From contig JAZQFN010000056.1 of the NCBI GenBank assembly GCA_045539515.1, positions 1 through 37,907 of the forward strand: a stretch of 37,907 nt of DNA, in the 5' to 3' direction. Below are positions 22,767-30,774 of this stretch, one piece after another; the first letter of the stretch is position 1; each line of letters opens with the position of its first letter. The DNA is from RGIG8748 sp045539515. Its GTDB lineage: Bacteria; Bacillota; Clostridia; UMGS1810. A model generated the notes under the pieces. The model ran no database searches. It was not told the origin of the DNA and saw only the letters and a list, made by a program, of their open reading frames with translations. The position numbers and the translations under genes were made by a program.

Positions 22767-23060
22767 ATGTATTACGTATATATGCTCCGATGCAAGGATA
22801 ACTCACTCTATACCGGATATACTACCGATATCGCAAAAAGGATTGATGCTCACAAAGGCAAAATTCCATACGGTGCCAAGTATACAAAATCTCATCCTGT
22901 AATTTCACTTGAAGCTTACTGGCAGGTTGAATCCAAATCTATGGCATTAAAGCTTGAAGCGCGTATCAAGAAACTTTCCAAATCAAAGAAGGAAGAACTT
23001 GTTAATAACCGTCAAATTATAGAAAAATATATAAATGAACTGTTAACCCCTTGTGAATAA
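22767..23060 (+). CDS. GIY-YIG nuclease superfamily protein (UPF0213, YhbQ-like)
   Basis: This 97-residue single-domain protein has the GIY-YIG fold: YYVYMLRCKDNSLYTGYTTD carries the paired tyrosines, followed by the conserved arginine in AKRIDAH, and a helical C-terminus of Lys-rich repeats. Small stand-alone members have been linked to nucleic-acid cleavage, but most are uncharacterised. The metal-binding glutamate expected near the C-terminal half may be in SMALKLEARIKKL. It is eight bases behind the hemolysin III gene with AAGGTG, so the two are co-transcribed. Its stop codon lies within the terminator stem. Confidence 0.9.
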   Translation: MYYVYMLRCKDNSLYTGYTTDIAKRIDAHKGKIPYGAKYTKSHPVISLEAYWQVESKSMALKLEARIKKLSKSKKEELVNNRQIIEKYINELLTPCE

Positions 23061-23074
23061 GGGGTTAATTTTTT
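23043..23074 (+). terminator. Intrinsic terminator after the GIY-YIG gene
   Basis: A 10-bp perfect stem (TTAACCCCTT 23043-23052, AAGGGGTTAA 23059-23068) with a 6-nt loop is followed by six Ts. The GIY-YIG stop codon TAA (23058-23060) runs into the right arm. Confidence 0.92.
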
Positions 23075-23083
23075 GTTTTACAC

Positions 23084-23112
23084 TTGAATTTAGTAATTTT
23101 GGGAATTATAAT
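23084..23112 (+). promoter_or_regulatory. Promoter of cardiolipin synthase
   Basis: TTGAAT (23084-23089), 17 bases and TATAAT (23107-23112) lie 35 bases upstream of the GTG start at 23148. Confidence 0.8.
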
Positions 23113-23147
23113 ATAAATATGAATATTAAGGAAAGGAGCTTTGTTCT

Positions 23148-24680
23148 GTGAAAAAGTATTTAAAACCGATTTTCAGTAAAAAAATTCTTGGTTTTGTTTT
23201 TATGTTTATCCAGCTTATGTTCATAGGCTTTACAATCACCGGAATTTATGAAGCTTCTTTTTTACTGTACGGAAGTCTTACCGCTTTGTCAGTTATTATA
23301 ATTATACTTGAAATTAACCGCGAGGTGGACTCTGCCGTTAAAATAATATGGATTGCCATTGTAGCTGTTATTCCGGTATTTGGAGTTTTTCTTTATGTGT
23401 ATGTACATTCCGACGGAATACTCAAAATATATAAAAGAAGACTGGAATCCATTACAGCAAAAATCTCCCGATTTACTTCTCACGTATCTGAGGATTATTC
23501 CGAGCTTAAAGAGGTATCTCCGGTGGAATTCGGTATGTTCAATTATCTTAAATCCGTAGGGAACGCTCCTTGTTTCAGTGCAGGGGACATTAAGTATTTT
23601 CCTACAGGAGAAAATATGTTTGAAAGTCTTGTTGCCGATGTTAAGCAGGCGCGTAAATACATCTTTGTAGAAATGTTTATCATCAACGAAAAGGACTATA
23701 TGTGGCAGGAATTTTTAAGAATTCTCGAAATGAAAGTCCGGGAGGGCGTAGAAGTAAGGCTTATGTACGATGGCATGGGTTCCTTTTCTACAACAAAGAG
23801 AGAATTTGCGGAAAGAATGCGTCAAAAAGGTATAAAGTGCTACACATTTGCTCCGGTACGTCCTTTTGTATCCACCTATCATAATAATCGTGACCACAGA
23901 AAAATTGTTATAATCGACGGAAAATACGCATATACCGGCGGTGTAAATCTTGCCGATGAATATATCAACCGCAAAAAACGTTATGGCTATTGGAAGGATA
24001 CTGCCATAAGAGCTTCCGGTCAATCGGTTAAAGGATTCCTTCTTATGTATTTTAAAATTTGGGGTCTTTGTTCCAATACCGGCGATGACTATATGCAGTA
24101 TCTTGTTTGCACCGAAGAGAACCTTGCAAATCAAGGCTATATAACCGCCTTTGATGATGTTCCTATGGACGAAGAGCCAATAACCAAAAATGTGTTTTTG
24201 CATATTATAAATTCTGCCAGAGAATACGTGTATATCAATACTCCGTATCTTGTTTTGGGCGATGACCTTATTTCTGCACTTAAGTTTGCAGCAGGCAGGG
24301 GAGTAGATGTGAGGCTTTGCTGTCCCAGGATTCCCGACAAGTGGTATGCCTTTGCCGTAGCCAGAACCTACTATCCCGAGCTTATAAAAGCAGGAGTGCG
24401 TATATATGAATACACACCGGGCTTTCTTCACGCCAAGAGCACGTTTTCTGACGACAAAAGGGCATATATCGGTTCGGCAAATTATGATTTCAGAAGTTTG
24501 TATCACAACTATGAGGGTGGAGCGTATATATATGATAACCCTGTGATTGCAGACATTAAAGATGATTTTTGCAAGACTGTGAACAAATCACATATGTTTA
24601 CTTTGCAAGACTATAAAAAGCTCAATATTTTCTACAGGATAATTGCCAGAGTTCTGAAATTATTTTCACCTCTTCTGTAG
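23148..24680 (+). CDS. cls: Cardiolipin synthase (phospholipase D family)
   Basis: This 510-residue membrane enzyme condenses two phosphatidylglycerol molecules into cardiolipin and glycerol. Two N-terminal helices (about 12-32 and 38-55) and a third at about 65-87 anchor it. Both HKD phosphotransfer motifs are intact: His250-Lys252-Asp257 in DHRKIVIIDG and His428-Lys430-Asp435 in LHAKSTFSDD, each followed by a GG/GS-x-N segment (TGGVNLADEY, IGSANYDFRS). The start is GTG with AAAGGAG upstream, and no ATG lies nearby. It has its own promoter. The stop is only four bases from the stop of the convergent gene, with no terminator between them. Confidence 0.95.
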   Translation: MKKYLKPIFSKKILGFVFMFIQLMFIGFTITGIYEASFLLYGSLTALSVIIIILEINREVDSAVKIIWIAIVAVIPVFGVFLYVYVHSDGILKIYKRRLESITAKISRFTSHVSEDYSELKEVSPVEFGMFNYLKSVGNAPCFSAGDIKYFPTGENMFESLVADVKQARKYIFVEMFIINEKDYMWQEFLRILEMKVREGVEVRLMYDGMGSFSTTKREFAERMRQKGIKCYTFAPVRPFVSTYHNNRDHRKIVIIDGKYAYTGGVNLADEYINRKKRYGYWKDTAIRASGQSVKGFLLMYFKIWGLCSNTGDDYMQYLVCTEENLANQGYITAFDDVPMDEEPITKNVFLHIINSAREYVYINTPYLVLGDDLISALKFAAGRGVDVRLCCPRIPDKWYAFAVARTYYPELIKAGVRIYEYTPGFLHAKSTFSDDKRAYIGSANYDFRSLYHNYEGGAYIYDNPVIADIKDDFCKTVNKSHMFTLQDYKKLNIFYRIIARVLKLFSPLL

Positions 24681-24684
24681 TAAT

Positions 24685-25032
24685 TCAGTAGCTTACCTCG
24701 GGTAATTCATAGCCTTCCTTACCCAGCAGATCTTCAATTATGTATTTTAGAGAAGATGGGGTTACCTGTCTTTTTGCCAAGGTTGAAATAAAACTGTCTG
24801 CATACTCCGACGACACAAAAATATCGTCAACCTTAGCCTGTTCCAACAGCTTCTCTACACCGTTTTCCGAGTAACGTTTTTCTATTTCTATTCCGTAAAC
24901 GGTAACTTTTATATCGGAGTTTGGTATCTTGATTTCCGATTTGAGTATATAGTAGTCCAGGAAATATCCCTCAAAGGAATGTCCTTCCGGTGTTATGGAT
25001 ACAAATTTTCTTTTTGAATGTATTTTTTTCAA
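24685..25032 (-). CDS. Small protein resembling DUF6514
   Basis: This 115-residue soluble protein has a pattern that I associate with the clostridial DUF6514 family: a central VTVYGIEIEKR strand, then a helical half ending in RQVTPSSLKYIIEDLLGKEGYEL. Its function is unknown. An ATG at 25041 opens the frame, but AAAGG (25042-25046) directly abuts it, while the TTG at 25032 lies nine bases from AAAGG; TTG is taken as start (MKKIHSKRK). No signal peptide or membrane helix is seen. It faces cls tail to tail, so transcripts of the two would overlap unless termination is efficient. Confidence 0.65.
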   Translation of the reverse strand: MKKIHSKRKFVSITPEGHSFEGYFLDYYILKSEIKIPNSDIKVTVYGIEIEKRYSENGVEKLLEQAKVDDIFVSSEYADSFISTLAKRQVTPSSLKYIIEDLLGKEGYELPEVSY

Positions 25033-25047
25033 TGCGTTCATCCTTTC

Positions 25048-25229
25048 AATAATGATTTCACTATAAGTATAGTTTAATTTTGAGCGGAAAGCCAGTTTAT
25101 TTCATCGCAGACATCGACACATTTATTCATCTTTTTAGATGTTTTATAATGAAATTTGTCAAAGCTTTGTATTTACTGTCTTGAAACAAGGTATTTTTTG
25201 AAAAATAATCAAAAAAATTATAATTTGTA
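25048..25229. other. AT-rich gene-free stretch before the SRP RNA
   Basis: This holds the upstream region of the DUF6514-like gene (minus strand; TATACT and TATAGT near 25055-25068 are possible -10 boxes) and, on the plus strand, a small hairpin CATCT-TTTT-AGATG (25129-25142) followed by TTTT, which might end cls read-through. I see no ORF. Confidence 0.4.
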
Positions 25230-25258
25230 TTGAAATATTAAAAAAAGTAGTGTATAAT
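25230..25258 (+). promoter_or_regulatory. Promoter of the SRP RNA gene
   Basis: TTGAAA (25230-25235), 17 bases and TATAAT (25253-25258) predict a start near 25265, which fits the 5' end of the RNA. Confidence 0.88.
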
Positions 25259-25265
25259 AAACAGG

Positions 25266-25502
25266 TCGTACAGCCGGGGCAGTAGCGGCGCCCTGTACTT
25301 GCAATCCGCTATAGCAAGGGTTATATCCTTATTGAGGGTTATTTAAAATAGTTATGTGTCAACTAAGTGGTGTTGAGAGTCGGGTCTTGCGCGATGAACG
25401 CGCGTGAACCTGGTCAGGTGAGGAATCAAGCAGCCATAAGCGTTTGCGAACATGTGCCGCAAGGGTGCCCGATTTGAGCTAACTGGTTGGTTACGGCTGT
25501 TT
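25266..25502 (+). ncRNA. ffs: Signal recognition particle RNA, large bacterial type
   Basis: The 5' and 3' ends pair (ACAGCCG 25270-25276, CGGCTGT 25494-25500). The Alu domain is recognisable as GGGGCAGTAGCGGCGCCCTG followed by CTTGCAATCCGCTATAGCAAG. The S domain holds GGTCAGGTGAGGAATCAAGCAG, with the GGAA tetraloop closed by TGA/TCA where many species have CC/GG, a compensatory change that supports the call. The roughly 237-nt length with an Alu domain is the Firmicutes/Clostridia form. It assembles with Ffh to target membrane and secreted proteins. dnaX lies 64 bases downstream, a common Firmicutes neighbourhood. No T-run follows the RNA, so it may be processed from a transcript that continues into dnaX. 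Confidence 0.95.
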
Positions 25503-25565
25503 CATTGATTCGATTTAAGGATGTACGACTTTTTTATATATAAGTTTTATGTAAGGGGAATTGTC

Positions 25566-27203
25566 ATGGCTTATCAGACTTTGTACCGTAAGTGGAGACC
25601 CCGCACCTTTGATGAGGTGGTGGGTCAGTCACATATTACATCCACTTTAAAAAATGAAATAGTAAGCGGAAAAACCGCTCATGCTTATGTGTTTACCGGC
25701 ACCAGAGGTACCGGTAAGACTTCTACTGCCAAAATCTTAAGCCGTGCATTAAATTGCGAAAACCCCAAGGATGGCAATCCTTGCAATGAGTGTGCATCAT
25801 GCACGGGTATTTTTGACGAGTCTGTTCTTGATGTTGTAGAGATGGATGCCGCTTCAAACAATGGTGTTGAAAATATAAGAGAAATTATAGATCAGGTACG
25901 TTATTCTACAGCCGGCAGCCGATATAAGGTTTACATCATAGACGAAGTTCATATGCTTTCTACCGGCGCATTTAATGCACTTTTAAAAACCTTGGAAGAA
26001 CCCCCTGCCCATGTTGTGTTTATCCTGGCAACTACAGAAATTCACAAGGTTCCTGCCACTATTTTATCCAGATGTCAGCGTTTCGACTTTAAGAACATAT
26101 CCTCCTTGGATATAGCATCTGCCGTGGCAAATATTTTAAAAGCAGAAGGAGTTACCATAGATAATGATGCGGTTGAATATATTGCATATTTGGGTAACGG
26201 TTCCATGCGTGATGCTTTGAGTATCACAGAACAATGTCTTGCATATAAGAGTAATGATATTACTTATGCTGATGTTACCGAAATCCTTGGAACTCTTGAT
26301 GATGGATTTCTGTATTCTGCAGCGGAATACATTGCACTCGGTAACATAAAAGACCTGCTTGTGCTTTTTAATGACAGTATTAACTCAGGTAAAAACCCCG
26401 ACAGCTTTGCTGAAGGAATGCTTAAGACGTTAAGGGATATTCTCTATTATCTTATTATTCCGGGAGGGTGCGATTTTACCACAAAAAAACAGGCAATGGT
26501 CGAGAGAGTTTCCAAGCACTACAACAAGTCAAAGCTTGTGCGTTGCATAGATATACTTGCAGCCGCTTTAAGAGATATAAAGCTTACTTCAAATACCAGA
26601 GTTCTTGTGGAAACTACTTTTATACGCATGGCGTCTCCGGAATACGAGCAGGATATCACAAGCCTTCTCGATAGAATATCTTCTTTGGAAACCAAGCTTG
26701 CAAACGGCAGCTTTACACAATCTTTACCACAGCAAAATACCGCTCCTGCTTTTAAGCAAAGTCCTGCAAATACCCCGGTATCTGATGCTATGCAAAGTAA
26801 TTTTTCAAATAAATCCGAAGCATCTGAGATTACAACTGCTCCCGTATATACTGCACCTCAAGGCGAAATGGCGGATGTTGTAAACCGGTGGGACGATATC
26901 AAAAGACATCTGGAAGATTCCGGCAAGCTTATTTCCTTTGTGAGCCTTTACGGAGTTAATCCCAGATTGGATGGAGATACATTGATACTTCCCTTTGAAT
27001 CCAAGGATGCTGCTTCGCGTTTTGCAACCGGAGCAGGTAAGACGGATCTTAGTGCTGCAATTGGTGAGTTGTTGGGTAAAACTATAGATATAAAGTGCAT
27101 TTTTGAAGAAAAATCTACCGAAAATTCAGAGGCATCAAACGAGATTTTTGACAATCTTGCAAAAATTAGTGCAAATTACCCCGAAAACTTCAAAATTGAC
27201 TGA
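25566..27203 (+). CDS. dnaX: DNA polymerase III subunits gamma/tau
   Basis: This 545-residue clamp-loader ATPase has Walker A GTRGTGKTS (45-53), a zinc module (Cys64, 73, 76, 79), Walker B YIIDEVHM (123-130) and the arginine-finger region LSRCQRFDF, then clamp-loader domain III. Past about residue 370 a Ser/Thr/Pro/Gln-rich linker leads to a C-terminal domain that should contact the polymerase alpha subunit. The frame opens at 25521, but the ATG at 25566 has AAGGGG and gives MAYQTLYRKWRP, the standard start. The usual followers ybaB and recR are absent; the threonine operon follows. A seven-A run exists at 26483-26489, but too early to produce a normal gamma form. Confidence 0.97.
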   Translation: MAYQTLYRKWRPRTFDEVVGQSHITSTLKNEIVSGKTAHAYVFTGTRGTGKTSTAKILSRALNCENPKDGNPCNECASCTGIFDESVLDVVEMDAASNNGVENIREIIDQVRYSTAGSRYKVYIIDEVHMLSTGAFNALLKTLEEPPAHVVFILATTEIHKVPATILSRCQRFDFKNISSLDIASAVANILKAEGVTIDNDAVEYIAYLGNGSMRDALSITEQCLAYKSNDITYADVTEILGTLDDGFLYSAAEYIALGNIKDLLVLFNDSINSGKNPDSFAEGMLKTLRDILYYLIIPGGCDFTTKKQAMVERVSKHYNKSKLVRCIDILAAALRDIKLTSNTRVLVETTFIRMASPEYEQDITSLLDRISSLETKLANGSFTQSLPQQNTAPAFKQSPANTPVSDAMQSNFSNKSEASEITTAPVYTAPQGEMADVVNRWDDIKRHLEDSGKLISFVSLYGVNPRLDGDTLILPFESKDAASRFATGAGKTDLSAAIGELLGKTIDIKCIFEEKSTENSEASNEIFDNLAKISANYPENFKID

Positions 27204-27211
27204 TGTAAAAA

Positions 27212-27240
27212 TTGACAAATTCTAATAAAAGTGATATAAT
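27212..27240 (+). promoter_or_regulatory. Consensus promoter of hom
   Basis: TTGACA (27212-27217), 17 bases and TATAAT (27235-27240) match the sigma-A consensus exactly. The predicted start is near 27247. Confidence 0.9.
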
Positions 27241-27243
27241 TAA

Positions 27244-27285
27244 AGGCACATTTATTCGCTAAGAATAAGTGTGCCTATAATTTTT
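27244..27285 (+). promoter_or_regulatory. Hairpin at the predicted 5' end of the hom transcript
   Basis: A 14-position stem (27244-27257 with 27263-27276; one T-G wobble, loop GCTAA) is followed by ATAATTTTT. It starts within a few bases of the predicted transcription start and ends 16 bases before the GGAGG site. It could be a terminator for dnaX read-through, a 5' stabilising stem-loop or part of an attenuator; no leader peptide with threonine codons is visible. Confidence 0.8.
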
Positions 27286-27303
27286 AAAAATGGAGGAATG
27301 GTA

Positions 27304-28509
27304 ATGGTAAAGGTATGTATTATCGGTTTCGGTTGCGTTGGCTCCGGAACATACGAAGTACTCAAACAAAACAAACAATTAATTGAAATGCGTACCGGCG
27401 AGAGCGTTGATGTTAAGTACATAGTAGACATCCGCGATTTTTCCGGACATGAAGTAGAGCCTTTTGTCACTACCAACTTTGACGAGGTTCTTTCTGATGA
27501 GGAAGTTGGTATCGTCATAGAAACCATGGGCGGAACCACATTTGCATATAATTACACCAAAGCTGCGTTGGAGCATGGTAAAAATGTTGTTACTTCAAAC
27601 AAAGAGCTTGTCGCTTTAAAAGGTGATGAACTTTTTGCCCTTGCAAAGGCTCATGGAGTAAACTACTTCTACGAGGCTTCTGTCGGCGGAGGTATTCCAA
27701 TTATAAGACCTCTCATATCAAGTCTTGGTGCAAACAGAGTTACAGAGATTACAGGTATCTTAAACGGTACCACAAACTATATACTTACCAATATGCTCAA
27801 GAAGGGTACAAGTTTTGAAGCCTGTCTTAAGGAGGCTCAGAGGCTTGGTTATGCCGAGAGTAATCCCACAGCAGACGTTGAGGGCTTTGATACCGGCAAG
27901 AAGATTTCTATACTTTCCTCAATGGTTCTTGGCAAAAAGGTTAACTATGAGCATGTTTACACCGAGGGTATCAGCAACGTAACATCAGAGGACGCTCACT
28001 ATGCCGAAGCCCTTGGGTGTGCAATTAAGCTTATAGGTAAGTACAGGGAAACAGACGAAGGTGCTGAAGTGTTTGTTGCTCCTATGTTTGTTGCAAAGGA
28101 AAGTCCTTTATATAATATAGACGATGTATTCAATGGCATTCTTGTGTATGGCGATATGCTTGGCGAAGCACTTTTCTATGGTAGGGGAGCCGGTATGCTT
28201 GCCACCGCAAGTGCGGTAGTTTCCGATGTTATGGAAATCGTGAAAAATGCCCCCGATCATACACTTATCCCCTGGCAGCCCTGCAAAGATAATATTGTCA
28301 AGGATTATTCCAAGGTTAAGGCATGCTTCTTTGTACGTGTAAGGGACAATGGCGGCTCCATGTCAAAGGTGATTTCAGCCTTGAATGGCGAAAAGACTCT
28401 TGAGCTTTATGACGGTGAATTTGCAGTTGTTACACCTTGTATGACTGAGGAGGAACTTACCTCTTTGCTTAACGGTGTTGAAATTATCAGCAAATATATG
28501 TTTGTATAA
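27304..28509 (+). CDS. hom: Homoserine dehydrogenase
   Basis: This 401-residue enzyme reduces aspartate semialdehyde to homoserine with NAD(P)H, in the branch leading to threonine and methionine. A Rossmann motif opens the protein (GFGCVGSG, 9-16). The catalytic domain shows TSNKELVALKG, GILNGTTNYILTNM and RLGYAESNPTADVEGFDTGKK, and a C-terminal ACT domain begins near CFFVRVRDNGGSMSKV, which would bind an amino-acid effector, probably threonine. ATGs at 27298 and 27304 are in frame; GGAGG (27292-27296) is seven bases from the second, which is taken as start. thrB follows after 15 bases. Confidence 0.96.
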   Translation: MVKVCIIGFGCVGSGTYEVLKQNKQLIEMRTGESVDVKYIVDIRDFSGHEVEPFVTTNFDEVLSDEEVGIVIETMGGTTFAYNYTKAALEHGKNVVTSNKELVALKGDELFALAKAHGVNYFYEASVGGGIPIIRPLISSLGANRVTEITGILNGTTNYILTNMLKKGTSFEACLKEAQRLGYAESNPTADVEGFDTGKKISILSSMVLGKKVNYEHVYTEGISNVTSEDAHYAEALGCAIKLIGKYRETDEGAEVFVAPMFVAKESPLYNIDDVFNGILVYGDMLGEALFYGRGAGMLATASAVVSDVMEIVKNAPDHTLIPWQPCKDNIVKDYSKVKACFFVRVRDNGGSMSKVISALNGEKTLELYDGEFAVVTPCMTEEELTSLLNGVEIISKYMFV

Positions 28510-28524
28510 GGAAGGTGACATACT

Positions 28525-29421
28525 ATGACAGTTAAAGTTAAGTCACCTGCTTCCAGCGCCAATATAGGTCCGGGATTTGATTCCCTTGGTGTTGCACTTA
28601 CACTCTATAATACGGCTGAATTTGAAATTATAGACGAAGGCTTTGAAATCGTTATTATGGACGATGCTGTTTTTCTTCCTCTGGGCGAGGATAATTACGT
28701 TTACAAATCCTTCAAAACAGTTTTTGAAAGAGCCGGCGAAAAGGTTCCTCCGGTACGCATTAAGCTTTGGAGCGATGTTCCTGTAACCCGCGGCCTCGGC
28801 AGCAGCTCTTCAAGCATTGTTCTTGGTCTTATGGGTGCAAATAAATTGCTTGGTGACAGATTCACCAAAGATGAACTTTGCAACATTGCCACAGCTATTG
28901 AGGGTCATCCCGACAATGTTGTGCCAACTATACTCGGAGGCTTTGTAGCATCGGTATATGAGTATGATGAGGTTATTTCTGCCAAGGCAGAGGTGCCGGA
29001 TACACTTCGTTTTTACGCTATGATACCCAACTTCTATATGCAGACAAAAGCTGCAAGAGGTATATTGCCCAAATATGTTTCTATGCGCAACGGAGTATAC
29101 AATCTTTCTCATACGGCGTTGGTTACTGCGGCTTTTATGCAGGGAAATTACAAACTTTTAAAGCATGCTGTTAAGGACAGATTTCATCAGAGATACCGCT
29201 TTCCAAAGATTAAAAGCGGGGAATATGTTGCAAGATGTGCCAGAAGATTCGGAGCATTATGCAGCTACCTTAGCGGTGCCGGTCCCACAATAATGTGTAT
29301 TGTGGACAAAGATTTTGAACAATTTGAGTCTAAAATGAATAAGCTTATAAAGACTAACCTTAAGGACTGGGAGCTCAAAATGCTCACGGTGGACAATCAA
29401 GGTGCAGCTTATATAGAATAA
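28525..29421 (+). CDS. thrB: Homoserine kinase
   Basis: This 298-residue GHMP-family kinase phosphorylates homoserine on its side-chain hydroxyl, the step before threonine synthase. It has motif 1 SANIGPGFDSLG (11-22), the ATP-binding PVTRGLGSSSSS (86-97), GHPDNVVPTILGGF in the middle and the C-terminal motif YLSGAGPTIMC. The length is normal. AAGGAAGGTG precedes the ATG. It lies between hom and lysC; thrC is not in the window. Confidence 0.96.
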   Translation: MTVKVKSPASSANIGPGFDSLGVALTLYNTAEFEIIDEGFEIVIMDDAVFLPLGEDNYVYKSFKTVFERAGEKVPPVRIKLWSDVPVTRGLGSSSSSIVLGLMGANKLLGDRFTKDELCNIATAIEGHPDNVVPTILGGFVASVYEYDEVISAKAEVPDTLRFYAMIPNFYMQTKAARGILPKYVSMRNGVYNLSHTALVTAAFMQGNYKLLKHAVKDRFHQRYRFPKIKSGEYVARCARRFGALCSYLSGAGPTIMCIVDKDFEQFESKMNKLIKTNLKDWELKMLTVDNQGAAYIE

Positions 29422-29458
29422 ATAGCGGGTTACCGTTATATACAGGGAGGTAAAATTT

Positions 29459-30667
29459 GTGAGTTTAATAGTACAGAAATTCGGTGGTTCTTCTGTTAGA
29501 GATGCCGAAAGAGTAATGAACGTTGCCAGAAGAATTGTAGAAACATACAAAGCAGGAAATAACGTCGTTGTTGTTGTTTCCGCCCAGGGTGACACCACAG
29601 ACGATTTAATCGAAAAGGCAAGGGAAATAAATCCCAAAGCTTCCAAAAGAGAGATGGATATGCTTTTATCCACAGGTGAGCAGATTTCCATTTCACTTCT
29701 TGCTATGGCAATACAGTCCCTTGGAGTTAATGCAGTATCTCTTACCGGTTGGCAGGTTGGTATGAATACCGATTCCAAGTACGGTACAGCAAGAATCAAG
29801 AACATTGAAGGTCAGCGTATCAAGAATGAACTTGACGACAACAAGATTGTTGTAGTGGCAGGTTTCCAGGGAATTAACAAGTATGATGATATTACAACTC
29901 TCGGCAGAGGCGGTTCCGATACTACTGCGGTAGCAATAGCGGCTGCACTTCATGCAGACCTTTGCGAAATTTACACCGATGTTGACGGTGTATACACCAC
30001 AGACCCCAGAATAGTGCCCGAAGCAAGGAAGCTTGAAGAAGTATCCTTTGACGAAATGCTTGAGCTTGCAAGCCTTGGTGCAAATGTGCTTCACAATCGT
30101 TCTGTAGAGATGGCAAAAAAATATAATGTAAATATGTGTGTTCGTTCCAGTCTTAATTATAACGAAGGAACATATGTTAAGGAGGAAAGTAAAGTGGAAA
30201 AGACACTGGTAAGAGGCGTAGCCCGTGATAATGATGTTGCTAGAATTGCAGTATGTAACTTAAGAGATGAACCCGGTATAGCATTCAGAATATTCTCTAT
30301 TCTCGCTAAGAAGGGTATAAATGTAGATATTATACTTCAGTCTATCGGTAGAGAAGGCTCCAAGGATATCAGCTTTACTGTAACCGAATCCAATGCACAG
30401 AAGGCTGAGGAAATCCTTATGGCTGAGAAGTCTTATCTCGGATTTGAAGAAATCAAGGTTTCCACCAACTTCTCTAAAGTTTCCATAGTCGGCAGCGGTA
30501 TGGTTAACAATCCGGGTGTTGCAAGCACAATGTTTGAAGCTCTTTACGATGCTAATATTAACATTCATATGATTGCTACTTCTGAAATCAAGGTTTCCGT
30601 GCTTGTAAATCAGGATAATGCCGATGCTGCTGTTAAGGCTATCCACTCTAAGTTTAACCTTGCATAA
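29459..30667 (+). CDS. lysC: Aspartate kinase
   Basis: This 402-residue enzyme phosphorylates aspartate, the entry step to lysine, threonine and methionine. The amino-acid-kinase domain has KFGGSSV (7-13), VSAQGDTTDDLI, LSTGEQISISLLA, LGRGGSDTTAVAIAAAL and YTDVDGVYTTDPRIVP. Two ACT domains follow from about residue 260 (VCNLRDEPGIAFRIFSIL and VSIVGSGMVNNPGVASTMFEAL), which would bind lysine and/or threonine. The start is GTG with GGGAGG upstream. Linkage to hom and thrB without lysine genes suggests an isozyme serving threonine. No lysine riboswitch is seen in the 37-base gap before it. Confidence 0.96.
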   Translation: MSLIVQKFGGSSVRDAERVMNVARRIVETYKAGNNVVVVVSAQGDTTDDLIEKAREINPKASKREMDMLLSTGEQISISLLAMAIQSLGVNAVSLTGWQVGMNTDSKYGTARIKNIEGQRIKNELDDNKIVVVAGFQGINKYDDITTLGRGGSDTTAVAIAAALHADLCEIYTDVDGVYTTDPRIVPEARKLEEVSFDEMLELASLGANVLHNRSVEMAKKYNVNMCVRSSLNYNEGTYVKEESKVEKTLVRGVARDNDVARIAVCNLRDEPGIAFRIFSILAKKGINVDIILQSIGREGSKDISFTVTESNAQKAEEILMAEKSYLGFEEIKVSTNFSKVSIVGSGMVNNPGVASTMFEALYDANINIHMIATSEIKVSVLVNQDNADAAVKAIHSKFNLA

Positions 30668-30693
30668 TATTATTTTGAATAATTATTAATCAT

Positions 30694-30753
30694 AGGGGAA
30701 CACGGTCCTTGGTTTGGCAATTCTTTTGCCACGCCTTTGGGCTTTGTTCCCTT
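30694..30753 (+). promoter_or_regulatory. Two-level stem-loop between lysC and the rRNA methyltransferase
   Basis: An outer stem of nine positions (30694-30702 with 30745-30753, one wobble) encloses an inner stem (30711-30720 with 30726-30735, one wobble and one mismatch) with loop TTCTT. No T-run follows and the ribosome site GAGAGG lies 11 bases downstream, so it looks like a leader structure rather than a terminator. It matches no riboswitch that I recognise. Confidence 0.55.
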
Positions 30754-30774
30754 AAATCGTATGAGAGGTGTGTT

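Noticed and set aside
26483..26489. Seven-A run in dnaX as a programmed frameshift site
   Set aside because: It falls near codon 307, inside clamp-loader domain III, well before the gamma/tau boundary, and no supporting Shine-Dalgarno or stem is evident.
29422..29458. Lysine riboswitch before lysC
   Set aside because: The gap from thrB is 37 bases and contains only the ribosome site.
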